Shown here one piece after another: positions 18,229 to 26,861 of a stretch of DNA of 44,954 nt. The stretch spans positions 1-44,954 of the forward strand of contig CAAEEA010000059.1 of the NCBI GenBank assembly GCA_900754795.1, in the 5' to 3' direction. The DNA comes from Clostridia bacterium. Its GTDB lineage: Bacteria; Bacillota; Clostridia; Peptostreptococcales; Anaerovoracaceae. Both the position numbers and the translations under genes were made by a program. Every line of letters begins with the position of its first letter. Position 1 is the first letter of the stretch. The notes below the pieces were generated by a model. The model saw only the letters and a list, made by a program, of their open reading frames with translations, searched no databases and was not told where the DNA came from.

Positions 18229-18537
18229 ATAATACGTTTTAACTTTTTCTTTTATTATATCCATGACTTCATCCCAACCCCCGATACATGTCCACTCGCA
18301 GGCCAGGTGCAGTCTGATTACCCGGTAAAGCCAGTCCTCGTAATATCTGACGGCCTCTTCAAAGCTCAGCCCTCTCTTTTGGAGCTGCTCTACATCTGAT
18401 TTGGCGAACTCAGCCGTCACTTTGCACCTTCTTCTCTCCCGGCCCTCTCTTCCTTGGGGAAAGTCCATTACGGATATATCAACGTAATTGTACAGAGGCG
18501 GATCCGGTACAAGCCGTATCTCTTTCTTCGCGTCCAT
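18226..18537 (-). CDS. Conserved-looking hypothetical protein, 103 residues
   Basis: I do not recognise this family. The soluble, charged product starts MDAKKEIRLVPDPPLYNYVD and has a predicted helical C-terminal half (EFAKSDVEQLQKRGLSFEEA, then YEDWLYRVIRLHLACEW). There is no signal peptide or membrane segment. It follows the phosphoribosyltransferase gene by 30 bp on the same strand and probably shares its transcript, with the terminator at 18183-18228 downstream. Codon use resembles the neighbours, which supports a real gene. Confidence 0.6.
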   Translation of the reverse strand: MDAKKEIRLVPDPPLYNYVDISVMDFPQGREGRERRRCKVTAEFAKSDVEQLQKRGLSFEEAVRYYEDWLYRVIRLHLACEWTCIGGWDEVMDIIKEKVKTYY

Positions 18538-18567
18538 TATCGCTCGATTCTCCTGTCTGCGGCGTCT

Positions 18568-19119
18568 CTATTTGATACTGCCGTCGGGATTGAACACAGG
18601 AAGTTTTTCGAGGAAGATGATGTCGTCTCTTTCCGCGGCTTCTCCCTCGGCGAGCACCGCCATGCGTCCTACGATGTTACCGCCTACCTGGTCTACCAGC
18701 GTTTCGATTGATTTGAGTGATTCCCCCGTACTGATAACGTCGTCGACGATGAGCACTCTTTTGCCTCTCATCTGATCGGCTTCTTTTGCCCCTATGCACA
18801 GGGTCTGAATATGATCGGTAGTGATTGAATCAACCTGAGTAGTGATTATATCGGTCATATAAAGTTTAGATCCTTTGCGGGCGACTACATAGTCGTTGAC
18901 GCCTGCCTGTCTTGCCATTTCGTAGATCAGCGGGATTCCTTTTGACTCGGCGGTGATCATTATATCAAATTCCGGAGCCTTTTTAAGCAGTTCAGCCGCT
19001 GCCGCCTTTGTAATCTGCACATCGCTGAACATTATAAACGCGGCGATATACAAGTCATCGTTAACCTTGCAAAGCGGCAGCTGCCTTTTCAGTCCGGCTA
19101 TAGTCATTTCATGGAACAT
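18568..19119 (-). CDS. Phosphoribosyltransferase, adenine phosphoribosyltransferase-like
   Basis: The 183-residue protein has the type I PRTase fold. The PRPP-binding motif is RVLIVDDVISTGESLKSIET (about 121-140), with a flexible-loop region (VVARKGSKLYMTDIITTQVD) before it. It resembles the Apt-like group in Clostridia (COG0503) that would join a purine or related base to PRPP, but base specificity cannot be read off. The start is ATG 19119, with AAAGGAAG upstream and a promoter at 19186-19214. The 5' UTR has a GC hairpin with a GAAA tetraloop (19155-19168). Confidence 0.82.
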   Translation of the reverse strand: MFHEMTIAGLKRQLPLCKVNDDLYIAAFIMFSDVQITKAAAAELLKKAPEFDIMITAESKGIPLIYEMARQAGVNDYVVARKGSKLYMTDIITTQVDSITTDHIQTLCIGAKEADQMRGKRVLIVDDVISTGESLKSIETLVDQVGGNIVGRMAVLAEGEAAERDDIIFLEKLPVFNPDGSIK

Positions 19120-19185
19120 TGGGATCGCTTCCTTTCACATCTTGTATGTTTTTTGCCGCTTTCGCGGCCGGTTGTCACCGCTTTT

Positions 19186-19214
19186 ATTATACTCATTTAT
19201 ATTTTGACACGCAA
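19186..19214 (-). promoter_or_regulatory. Promoter of the phosphoribosyltransferase gene
   Basis: TTGCGT (19214-19209), a 17-base spacer and TATAAT (19191-19186). The leader then contains GCCGC-GAAA-GCGGC. Confidence 0.65.
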
Positions 19215-19219
19215 GTGGT

Positions 19220-19978
19220 TCACAGCAGGTATTTTTCGATTATATCCCCGATCAGCCCGGGACTTTGTATGTCGCTCTCAAAGGTCATTATCAGTTCCCG
19301 GTGGATTGAAAGGCCCTGTTTCTGATAAGCCGCCATCTTGTAAAACGCTTTTTCCGCGTATCTGTCGTCAGACATGAGCCCGAAATGTTCCCAGTAAACC
19401 TGCCCTCCGTCTCTCCTGAGCACTGTAAAATCAGGATATGATCTGATTCCGCCGCATTCAAGAAGGACTTCATATTTAAAGGGCAGCCCGTACTCCGTAA
19501 GTTTGTCGGCTATGATCTTCTCGGATTTTGAACGCACTTTTATACCGTTTGCCGCGGTGTATACCAAATTTTCCGGCGCCAGATGATTTTGCGATCCGCT
19601 GTTTCTAAGCCAGTCGACTTCCGCCTGAGTATAGCGTGAAAGATAAAGGGGCAAATCTGTCTTTGGAAATTCGGGTTCTCTTATCCGCGCGCTGTATAAC
19701 GACCGCACAGCCGCATTTAAAATACCGCAGGCCGTTTCTCTCTGCCGGATGATGTTTTTCAGATATTTTTTTCTGGCGAGCAGCATTATCCTCGTTTTGT
19801 CCCTGGTTATTCCCCTCTCTTTTTTACCGGTCTTCTCGCAGAAGAACTGCCTTTCACTGCTGTTTCTTATGACCAGTGTTCCCATATTCTTCAGTTTTCT
19901 GTATTCCTGCTTCTCCAGATTGAGCCGCTCCCTTTCATTTCTCAATATTTTCTCAATTTGCGAAATAACATAGTCCAT
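19220..19978 (-). CDS. Uncharacterised protein with a PD-(D/E)XK nuclease-like C-terminal half
   Basis: The 252-residue protein has a charged, probably coiled-coil N-terminal half (1-90). The second half has the pattern of restriction-endonuclease-fold proteins: a helix with E153 (VRSKSEKIIADKLTEYG), a strand FKYEVLLE, PDF with D183, then QVYWEHFG with E197, and a later helix with YKMAAYQKQG. The usual ExK lysine is replaced by His (E-H), a known variation. No methylase or second restriction subunit is adjacent. The role could be DNA repair, defence or a regulator-linked nuclease; none is proven. An operator-like palindrome and AAAGGGAGAG precede the ATG at 19978. Confidence 0.6.
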   Translation of the reverse strand: MDYVISQIEKILRNERERLNLEKQEYRKLKNMGTLVIRNSSERQFFCEKTGKKERGITRDKTRIMLLARKKYLKNIIRQRETACGILNAAVRSLYSARIREPEFPKTDLPLYLSRYTQAEVDWLRNSGSQNHLAPENLVYTAANGIKVRSKSEKIIADKLTEYGLPFKYEVLLECGGIRSYPDFTVLRRDGGQVYWEHFGLMSDDRYAEKAFYKMAAYQKQGLSIHRELIMTFESDIQSPGLIGDIIEKYLL

Positions 19979-19994
19979 AATACTCTCCCTTTAT

Positions 19995-20015
19995 ATGTAA
20001 AATTTTTACATTATA
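19995..20015 (-). promoter_or_regulatory. Palindromic operator and -10 element before the nuclease-like gene
   Basis: The 17-base palindrome ATGTAAAA-T-TTTTACAT (19995-20011) overlaps a TATAAT on the minus strand (20015-20010). A repressor bound here would block the promoter. No convincing -35 is seen. Confidence 0.5.
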
Positions 20016-20286
20016 TATAAGATTTTTCCATAATCCGGGGAGGACTGCAACAGTTTTTTCCCTCAGGAACAAGAAATGTCTACATTTGTCATTTTACGAT
20101 TGCGTCAGGACAGTTTTCATCAGATGAAATGTCGCTTTTCTTTTTATTTAGCCTCAGTTGAGAAAGTTTACGACAGGCTGCCGACATATCAGTCACTATC
20201 CATACGGATTAAATTTCTTTTTTTAACGACGGAAAGGCATTTGAGACAGTAAGTTCTATGTAACTGTCTCAGCAACTTATGTTTTT

Positions 20287-20315
20287 ACAAAAAAGCGGCA
20301 GTTTTTCTACTGCCG
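20287..20315 (-). terminator. Intrinsic terminator of the MFS transporter gene
   Basis: On the minus strand the stem CGGCAG (20315-20310) and CTGCCG (20301-20296), with an 8-base loop, is followed by CTTTTTTG. Confidence 0.75.
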
Positions 20316-20364
20316 ACTTTCTTGGAACCTTTGTTAAAATGAATTTATAGATATTTTTTCCCGA

Positions 20365-21636
20365 CTATGCCTTTTCGCCGGCTTCCTTCGCTGCTTTCAG
20401 CGTTTTTACTCTCCTGGCGAGCGTCATGGAAAGTACCACAGCAAGTACGCAGCACAGTCCGAAGAATATGAACATCCTGAAGTATCCCGCTTCTTCACCG
20501 TAGTTGTCCAGCCAGCTTCCAATCATGGCCGGAACGAACATATCAGGCAGATAAATCACCATTGACGCCAGGCCAATGGCAGTAGCGGCGTAGGAGATCG
20601 GTATGTCTATCTCATTAAGGATGGACCACATTACGCCGTAGAGCATCATGGCAAAGGCTGACGCCAGAAGCGAGATGACTATGGCTATGACTACGCTGTC
20701 CTCTCCCGCCGGCACCTGAGTGGCGCCAAAGAACAGGATCGCCAGCACTATGAATCCGTAACCGTAAAGCCGCAATGTGGATTTGAGAATTTTATCCGCG
20801 ATGTAGCCGCCTACCGGTGAAAGGAAATAGAACACATATCCCCTGATAATGCCTATGAGGGAGGAGTCTGATACATCCATGCCCACCTGAGACGACAGGT
20901 ACGGGGTGAAATACGCGACGTTGCTGTATATGGTATAGATCAGGAACATGATGATCGACGCCCACCACAGATAAGGGTTTCTGACAGCCCTGCCCACATC
21001 GCTCAGGCGGAATTTGTCTTCCTCGGATGCCTGGGACAGCGCCGTAGCGTCTTCTCTGAAAGTTATCTGTACAAGGACGCCGGAAACCATCACGGCAACA
21101 GACATGGCGAGTATCGTGCGGAACATGGCGTCGTGTGAGTTTTCCGTTGAGGCATAAAGCGCCCAGAATCCGAAGCCGCAGACAAGGCTGATTACCGATC
21201 CGAGGGCGTAATACCAGCCGTAAGTGGAGCCTGAGTCCTCTTTGCCGCCGATAATCCTGAGTCCTTTGTTGAGAGCGGCCCAGAAAACAAAGCTGGTGGT
21301 GACCGCAAACAGGAAGAAGGCTATCAGCGCGGTAACATAATTCATTGAAAAGGCCATTACCAGTCCGAGGACGCCGGTTCCGAACAGAGAAAGGACAAGC
21401 ATTTTTTTAGTGGAAAACTTGTCCGCGAGTATTCCTCCCGGTATATAAAGGATAAGGCATCCTATGGCGTACGCCGTCATGAGAAATCCGACCTCGGCAT
21501 TTGTCATATCAAACGCGTCGACAAATTTGTCGTAATAGACATTCCTTATATAAGGCAGCTCGTATATGACACTGCCGGCTATGGAAAAGGAGATAATAGC
21601 CAGAAATGTACTCATGCTGAGATTTAATTTTTTCAT
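20365..21636 (-). CDS. Major facilitator superfamily transporter
   Basis: The 423-residue protein is an integral membrane carrier with about 12 membrane segments. The MFS loop 2-3 motif appears as GGILADKFSTKKMLVLSLFG (about 68-87), with a mirrored copy in the second half (GGYIADKILKSTLRLYG). The substrate is not evident; nitrate/organophosphate or dipeptide-type carriers are similar in shape. It has its own promoter (21670-21698), GAGGAGA before the ATG at 21636, and a terminator. It is divergent from a peptidase pair, which hints at uptake of peptide-like substrates, but that is only inference from context. Confidence 0.85.
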   Translation of the reverse strand: MKKLNLSMSTFLAIISFSIAGSVIYELPYIRNVYYDKFVDAFDMTNAEVGFLMTAYAIGCLILYIPGGILADKFSTKKMLVLSLFGTGVLGLVMAFSMNYVTALIAFFLFAVTTSFVFWAALNKGLRIIGGKEDSGSTYGWYYALGSVISLVCGFGFWALYASTENSHDAMFRTILAMSVAVMVSGVLVQITFREDATALSQASEEDKFRLSDVGRAVRNPYLWWASIIMFLIYTIYSNVAYFTPYLSSQVGMDVSDSSLIGIIRGYVFYFLSPVGGYIADKILKSTLRLYGYGFIVLAILFFGATQVPAGEDSVVIAIVISLLASAFAMMLYGVMWSILNEIDIPISYAATAIGLASMVIYLPDMFVPAMIGSWLDNYGEEAGYFRMFIFFGLCCVLAVVLSMTLARRVKTLKAAKEAGEKA

Positions 21637-21669
21637 ATTATCTGTCTCCTCAAATGATTTTTTTTATTT

Positions 21670-21698
21670 ATTTTATCATAATGTCCATTTTCAGACAA
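21670..21698 (-). promoter_or_regulatory. Promoter of the MFS transporter gene
   Basis: TTGTCT (21698-21693), a 17-base spacer, then TAAAAT (21675-21670), with TGA directly before the -10 (extended -10). Confidence 0.65.
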
Positions 21699-21787
21699 GA
21701 GCGTGAAGAAGTTCGGGCTTTATGCGATTTATGTCTTTTCGCCCGCTCTTTTTTGCTATACAATATTAGCAGAAAAGGAGGCGCGCT

Positions 21788-23809
21788 ATGAAACAGAAGA
21801 TCAAAGCTGATTTTTTTAAAGAGTATGTCAATATCACCGATATGAAGCCAAACGGCGCGGGGTTGTTTTCCTTTGTGCGCTATGATACCGACATGGAAAA
21901 TGACAAATATATTTCCAACTTGTGGCTTTTTGATATGAAAGCCGGCAGGATCAAAGAGCAGCTCACCTTTGACGGCGCCGTGGGCGCTCATGAATGGCTC
22001 GACGAGGAGAACCTCATCATCCTCGGCTGCCGTGACAAAGAAGACAAAGAAGCCCTGGAAAGAGGCATCCCTCTTTGTGTATTCTACAGGTTTAACATAA
22101 ACACAAAAGAATATACAGAGCTTTTCCGGCTGCGCCACGGTGTATACAAGTTCAGGATCATTGATGAAAACCGTTTCCTACTGCTTTCCGGCGAAAGCCC
22201 TGTCAGAGACCGCTGGCTTTCTGAGGCCGGCGGAGACTGGGATGAGTATGTCAGGATCGCCGAAAGGGAGTCAAGATATTTTGTAGCCGATGAGGTTCCG
22301 TTCTGGACCAACGACGGCGGTTACTGCAACAAGGAACGGGGCAGAGTCTACCTTTACGATGGCGGAAAGCACGGCAAGGGCCGTCTTACCCGCCTTTCGG
22401 ACGACGATATCAGTGTCTTCGACATTGATTCCTACAAAGATGAGTACGGCCTGTTTTACGGCGCTGAATCCGGCGGTATGCAGAAAACCGAGGGCAAAGT
22501 ATACAAAATAGACTATAACACCATGGAAGTAACCGCCATTGACGACTCCAACCGGTATATATACGTAAAAGTCCAGGCTGTCGATTCCCGCCGTATACTG
22601 TTAGACCGGAGCGACAGGGCTTTTCACGGAGAATATCAGAACGGCTACATAGATATACTTGACCTGGAAAGCGGCCGGTATACAAGAAACAATAAGAACG
22701 CCGATATCCATTTTTATGACAACGTACTCACCGACGTTACATATCTGAGCGGCTGGCTCAACAAGATCACCGTTACAGACAGAGGTCTTATTTACATCAG
22801 TACCCGTGGAGGAGACTCAAAGCTGTATTACTCTCCTTTCGGCGATGACACCATGACAGAACTGACATCTGCCGGCGGCAAAATCCTCGATTATTTCCTT
22901 GACGGCAGCCTTATATATATGTCAGCCATGAGGGGACTGGGCGGCGGAGAATTTTACGTTCTCGATCCAAAGACAGGCGTCGAAACAAGACTTTCGGACT
23001 TCAACACCGGTCTGCCGGATAAATTTGATTTCCCGCAGATTGAAAGCTGCGATTTTACTGACTCCGACGGAATCTTCATCCAGGGCTGGGCTATGAAGCC
23101 ATGCGGTTTTGAGGAAGGGAAAAAATACCCGACGATCCTGTTTATCCACGGAGGTCCGGGCTCAGCATACGGACCGGTCGCCACTCATGAGATGTTCGCC
23201 ATGTGCGCCGAAGGATGGGGAGTGATTTACTGCAATCCGAGAGGATCGGAAGGCCGCGGAGGCGACTTTGCCGACATCAGACAGAAGTGGGGCACTGTGG
23301 ATTACAGGGATCTGATGGAATTTACCGACGCCGCCGTCAAGAGGTTTTCATGGATAGATGAAACACGGCTTGGTATTACAGGCGGTTCATACGGCGGTAT
23401 CATAATCAACTGGATACTGGGTCATACGGACAGGTTCAGGGCGGCTGTCTCCGACAGATGCGTATCAAATCTTTTCAGCGATTACGGCATGTCAGATATA
23501 GGCTTTCCGTGTAACATAGATACTTACGGTACCACTCCGTGGGAAAATCCCGAATATCTGTGGAATCAGTCGGGGCTCAAATACGCTCCGAAAATTAAAA
23601 CGCCGGTTCTTTTTATTCACGGCGTTGAAGATCACCGCTGCACTTATGACCACGCTCTGCAGCTGCACAGCGCGATCACATATTTCGGAGGTACTTCCAG
23701 AGTCTTTGCCGTCAGGGGAGAGACTCACGAGCTGTGCCGCAGCGGCTCTCCGGTCAACCGGGAGAGGCGTATACGCGAGATGACAGAATGGTTCAGAAAA
23801 TATCTGTAA
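21788..23809 (+). CDS. Prolyl-oligopeptidase-family (S9) serine peptidase
   Basis: The 673-residue protein has an N-terminal seven-bladed beta-propeller region (about 1-400) and a C-terminal alpha/beta-hydrolase domain. The oxyanion strand LFIHGGPGSAYGP precedes the nucleophile in GGSYGG (Ser534), the acid in HGVEDH (Asp615) and the base in GETHEL (His647), all intact. It resembles acylaminoacyl or dipeptidyl peptidases and acts in the cytoplasm, as there is no signal peptide. The start is ATG 21788 after AAAAGGAGG. An M20 amidohydrolase follows 52 bp later on the same strand, so the pair probably breaks down short or modified peptides together. Confidence 0.92.
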   Translation: MKQKIKADFFKEYVNITDMKPNGAGLFSFVRYDTDMENDKYISNLWLFDMKAGRIKEQLTFDGAVGAHEWLDEENLIILGCRDKEDKEALERGIPLCVFYRFNINTKEYTELFRLRHGVYKFRIIDENRFLLLSGESPVRDRWLSEAGGDWDEYVRIAERESRYFVADEVPFWTNDGGYCNKERGRVYLYDGGKHGKGRLTRLSDDDISVFDIDSYKDEYGLFYGAESGGMQKTEGKVYKIDYNTMEVTAIDDSNRYIYVKVQAVDSRRILLDRSDRAFHGEYQNGYIDILDLESGRYTRNNKNADIHFYDNVLTDVTYLSGWLNKITVTDRGLIYISTRGGDSKLYYSPFGDDTMTELTSAGGKILDYFLDGSLIYMSAMRGLGGGEFYVLDPKTGVETRLSDFNTGLPDKFDFPQIESCDFTDSDGIFIQGWAMKPCGFEEGKKYPTILFIHGGPGSAYGPVATHEMFAMCAEGWGVIYCNPRGSEGRGGDFADIRQKWGTVDYRDLMEFTDAAVKRFSWIDETRLGITGGSYGGIIINWILGHTDRFRAAVSDRCVSNLFSDYGMSDIGFPCNIDTYGTTPWENPEYLWNQSGLKYAPKIKTPVLFIHGVEDHRCTYDHALQLHSAITYFGGTSRVFAVRGETHELCRSGSPVNRERRIREMTEWFRKYL

Positions 23810-23861
23810 AAAATCGCCATGAACAAAACAGCATGATTCAGGCGCAAAAGGAGATTTTAAA

Positions 23862-25139
23862 ATGAAAGATCTGATAAGATACAGACGCGAATTCCACAAA
23901 TATGCGGAGACGAGCTGGAATGAGGTCAGAACCAGCGCCCGTATAGCTGAGATCCTTGAAAAGTCAGGCGTTGAAACCGTCCTGACAGGAGAAGAAGTCA
24001 TAGATACGGATACTATCAAGCCTCCCATACAGCTTTCCCGTGATATCCGGGACTCTAACATGGAACGGGCTCTCCTCCAGGGCGCTTTGCCCGGATATGT
24101 GCGCCGCGGAGACGGTATCCCCGGAGTCATAGGCGTCATAGATACGGGGCACCCAGGTCCGGTATGGGCTCTGAGGTTTGATATAGACGCTCTTCCTTAT
24201 GATGAAGATATGTCTGTTTCCCACAGACCGGCGGCCGACGGCTTTGCTTCCGTCAACGCCGGAGCAGTACACGCCTGCGGTCACGACGGTCACGCGGCGA
24301 TCGGCATCGGGCTCGCGGATCTTATCCTTTCGAGGCGTGAAGATTTTCGAGGCAGGATTAAATTGATTTTTCAGCCGGCCGAAGAAACTTTTTTTGGAGC
24401 CGCTTCCATCGTCAACAGGGGGCATCTCGATGACGCTGATCTCTTCGCCGCGGTTCATCTGGCCCTTTCCGCGAAAAACGAACCGCTTCCGTCCCATTCT
24501 CTGGCATGTGCCGTCAATGATTTTCTCAGCGTGAGGCAGCTTGACATTACTTTTCACGGCAAGGCGGCTCACCCGTGCGGCGCGGCTCAGGAAGGAAGAA
24601 ACGCCCTGCTGGCGGCCTGCGCCGCTTCGCTGGCTCTCCACTGCATACCTCCCCACGAAAAGGGACTTACAAGGGTAAATGTCGGAAGAATAAACGGAGG
24701 TCTGTGTTCAAATACTATCGCGGACGAATGTTCCATAAGCCTTGAATACCGCGGACAGTTCCCTGAAATTTCCGATTATCTCCAAAAGAGAGTATTTGAA
24801 ATACTCGACGGCACCTCGGCCGCGTATGGAGTAAAATACACTTATACGGACTATGGCCAGCTTCCGGCCGCCCGCAGCAGCGCGGAAGCCGGCGCGGCTG
24901 TCCGGGAGGCGTCCCGTTCGGTTCCGTGGTTTGAAACCGTCTGGACAGAGGGAAACCTCGGCGGTTCCGACGACGCCTCCGTTATGATGAACCACGTGCA
25001 AAAGCACGGCGGCAAAGCCGTATATATGGGAATCGGCTGCGATACAAGCGCTCCTCTGCACAACGCTTCTTTCGATTTTGATGAGGACTGCCTAAAAGCA
25101 TCGGTACTGCTTCTCGGAGAAATGATCAGACAGTCGTAA
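23862..25139 (+). CDS. M20-family amidohydrolase (aminoacylase/AbgA-like)
   Basis: The 425-residue product has the M20 metallo-amidohydrolase layout. The RFDIDALPYDEDM strand lies near residue 105, VHACGHDGHAAIGIGLADLI supplies the first metal ligands, QPAEETFFGA the catalytic Glu pair, and a dimerisation domain is inserted (HGKAAHPCGAAQEGRNALLA). The C-terminal ligand His sits in APLHNASFDFDEDCL. Family members remove acyl or aminobenzoyl groups from amino acids or cleave dipeptides. The exact substrate is unknown. The start is ATG 23862 after AAAAGGAG. It shares the transcript of the S9 peptidase and ends at a bidirectional terminator. Confidence 0.9.
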   Translation: MKDLIRYRREFHKYAETSWNEVRTSARIAEILEKSGVETVLTGEEVIDTDTIKPPIQLSRDIRDSNMERALLQGALPGYVRRGDGIPGVIGVIDTGHPGPVWALRFDIDALPYDEDMSVSHRPAADGFASVNAGAVHACGHDGHAAIGIGLADLILSRREDFRGRIKLIFQPAEETFFGAASIVNRGHLDDADLFAAVHLALSAKNEPLPSHSLACAVNDFLSVRQLDITFHGKAAHPCGAAQEGRNALLAACAASLALHCIPPHEKGLTRVNVGRINGGLCSNTIADECSISLEYRGQFPEISDYLQKRVFEILDGTSAAYGVKYTYTDYGQLPAARSSAEAGAAVREASRSVPWFETVWTEGNLGGSDDASVMMNHVQKHGGKAVYMGIGCDTSAPLHNASFDFDEDCLKASVLLLGEMIRQS

Positions 25140-25160
25140 ACAAAAGGGAATTTTTTCCCG

Positions 25161-25196
25161 CAAAAAACGACGCAAGCTCGCTTGCGTCGTCTCTTT
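25161..25196. terminator. Bidirectional intrinsic terminator
   Basis: A perfect 10-bp stem (ACGACGCAAG at 25167-25176 and CTTGCGTCGT at 25181-25190, loop CTCG) sits between the converging M20 and HD genes. The minus strand continues with TTTTTT, the plus strand with CTCTTTAATT, so it is stronger for the HD gene. Confidence 0.85.
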
Positions 25197-25203
25197 AATT
25201 CAT

Positions 25204-25755
25204 TCAGGCATCCTCGCAGGTCTTCATCGCTTCGAGAGTCTCCTCCAGCAGCCTGTCGAGCTCCCATCCGAGCATTTCGGCTCCTTTGGTGATAACTTCA
25301 CGGTCGCAGCCCGCGGCAAACCTCTTGTCCTTGAACTTTTTCTTCAGGGACTTGAGTTCCATATCCCTGCAGCTTCCGGACGGCCTCATCAACGCGGCCG
25401 CTCCGATAAGTCCGGTGAGTTCATCGCAGGCAAACAGGACTTTTTCCATCTCATGCTCAGGTTTAACGTCAGAACAAAGGCCGTATCCGTGAGATACTAT
25501 CGCGTGTATCATTTTATCATCTATACCGGCTTCTCTGAGCAGTTCGGGAGCTTTTTTGCAGTGTTCATCCGGCCACATCTCAAAGTCTATATCGTGCAGC
25601 AGTCCCACTATCCCCCAGAAATCCTCCTCATCGCCGTAGCCGAGCTTATCCGCAAAATATCTCATAGTTCCTTCAACCATTTTTCCATGGTGTACGTGAA
25701 ATTCTTCTTTGTTGTATTTTTTCAGCAGTTCTAAAGCTTCTTCTCTTGTGATCAT
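25204..25755 (-). CDS. HD-domain protein, putative metal-dependent phosphohydrolase
   Basis: The 183-residue protein has a histidine-aspartate domain: HHGKMVEGTMRYFADKLG supplies the first His and GLLHDIDFEMWPDEH the HD pair. HAIVSHGYG and ACDELTGLIGAAALMRPSG follow. Such small HD proteins hydrolyse phosphate esters of nucleotides or similar compounds; the substrate is unknown. The ATG overlaps the end of the upstream EamA transporter gene (ATGA), so the two are coupled. Confidence 0.85.
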   Translation of the reverse strand: MITREEALELLKKYNKEEFHVHHGKMVEGTMRYFADKLGYGDEEDFWGIVGLLHDIDFEMWPDEHCKKAPELLREAGIDDKMIHAIVSHGYGLCSDVKPEHEMEKVLFACDELTGLIGAAALMRPSGSCRDMELKSLKKKFKDKRFAAGCDREVITKGAEMLGWELDRLLEETLEAMKTCEDA

Positions 25756-26690
25756 TGTAAATCAACGCCTTCTTTCTTCTTTTTTTCGGGAAGCTGAGAG
25801 ATTATAACCGCCGCGAAAATAACCACGCAGCCGGAAAGCTCTCTCATGCTCATCGTTTCGTGCAGCAATATGGCTCCGCTGATAACAGCGAATACCGATT
25901 CGAGACTCATAAGCAGGGAAGCCACTGTAGGTTCCGCGTATTTTTGCGCTACCACCTGGAAAGTATATCCCAGTCCGCAGGAGAGCACTCCCGCGTACAG
26001 TATCGGCAGCCAGCAGTCAATTATGGCTCCCATATCAGGATCTTCAAAGATCGCCATACAGATAAGTCCGAGGATACCGGCCGTAAGGAACTGTATGCAT
26101 GAAAGCTGTATTCCCTCGGCTTTGGTGATAAAATGGTCTACTGTCATGATATGTACGGCAAAACAAACGGCACACAGGAGTACCAGCGTGTCTCCGAACT
26201 GCAGGCTGAAAGACGCGTCTGTCATGCACAGCAGATACAGCCCTACCGCGCCGAGAACAACGCACAGCCACATTATCGGTCTTACACGCTTCCTGAGCAG
26301 TATACTTATAATAGGAACAAACACGACATAAAGCGTAGTGATAAAACCCGCCTTGCCGGCTGTGGTATAACTTACTCCGAACTGCTGGAGGGAGCTTGCC
26401 GCAAAAAGAGCCAGTCCGCAGCAAACGCCGCCTATGAGCAGATCTTTTTTCTTTTTGACCGCTTCTTCCTCTGTAAGAGCTGTCCTATCATCTTCCTGAG
26501 AGCCATTTTTGCTCTTTCCGTTCATTATCAGCACTACGGGAATGAGTACAAGACCTCCTATGAACAACCTTATACCGTTAAATGTAAATGGTTCGATATA
26601 ATCCATCCCGCTTTTCTGGGCTACAAAAGCCGATCCCCAGATAAGAGCTGTAAGCAGAAGCAGGATGTTGCTTTGCATTTTTTTGCTCAT
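25752..26690 (-). CDS. DMT-superfamily (EamA) metabolite exporter
   Basis: The 312-residue membrane protein has ten predicted segments in two EamA repeats. The first starts LLLLTALIWGSAFVAQKSGM near residue 10, the second near 170 (FGDTLVLLCAVCFAVHIMTV), and the second repeat ends AEPTVASLLMSLESVFAVIS. EamA carriers usually export amino acids or other metabolites; no specificity can be given. The ATG at 26690 follows AAGAGGA, with a good promoter at 26730-26758. It is divergent from the TIM-barrel/cobalamin operon. Confidence 0.9.
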   Translation of the reverse strand: MSKKMQSNILLLLTALIWGSAFVAQKSGMDYIEPFTFNGIRLFIGGLVLIPVVLIMNGKSKNGSQEDDRTALTEEEAVKKKKDLLIGGVCCGLALFAASSLQQFGVSYTTAGKAGFITTLYVVFVPIISILLRKRVRPIMWLCVVLGAVGLYLLCMTDASFSLQFGDTLVLLCAVCFAVHIMTVDHFITKAEGIQLSCIQFLTAGILGLICMAIFEDPDMGAIIDCWLPILYAGVLSCGLGYTFQVVAQKYAEPTVASLLMSLESVFAVISGAILLHETMSMRELSGCVVIFAAVIISQLPEKKKKEGVDLQ

Positions 26691-26729
26691 TTGTTGTTCC
26701 TCTTCTCTGTTTTATTAAGCCACAATCTG

Positions 26730-26758
26730 ATTCTATCAAAAAATAAACACAGTTTCAA
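26730..26758 (-). promoter_or_regulatory. Promoter of the EamA-HD operon
   Basis: TTGAAA (26758-26753), a 17-base spacer and TAGAAT (26735-26730), preceded by TGA. Confidence 0.72.
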
Positions 26759-26802
26759 TATGACTGCCATACAGTCTTTTCCTTTTTTTTTGTATTTTTT
26801 TA

Positions 26803-26811
26803 TGATACAAT
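26803..26811 (+). promoter_or_regulatory. Extended -10 promoter of the TIM-barrel/cobalamin operon
   Basis: TGATACAAT (26803-26811) lies 50 bases before the first start codon, after a long T-rich tract. The leader is too short to hold a cobalamin riboswitch, so the operon does not seem to be B12-riboswitch controlled from this promoter. Confidence 0.55.
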
Positions 26812-26861
26812 GGGTGTGCGGCTGTTTGCTCACGTCACACGCCGCAAAAGAGGAAAAATCT

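Larger units (their letters stand above)
19979..20364. other. 385-bp gap without a gene; hairpin and terminator
   Basis: Apart from the operator at its left edge this AT-rich gap holds a perfect 9-bp inverted repeat, TGAGACAGT/ACTGTCTCA (20242-20250 and 20263-20271) with a 12-base loop, and the terminator at 20287-20315. I see no coding frame with a plausible start. It could be a decayed insertion or a small RNA locus; neither can be decided here. Confidence 0.4.

Noticed and set aside
21700..21757. Terminator-like GC arms before the S9 peptidase gene
   Set aside because: CGGGC/GCCCG with a following T-run is possible, but the loop is long and the stem short, and it lies in a divergent promoter region, so I did not call it.
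26133..26861. Long N-terminal extension of the TIM-barrel gene frame
   Set aside because: This part is antisense to the EamA gene and spans both promoters; the ATG at 26862 has a good ribosome site and fits the family start.
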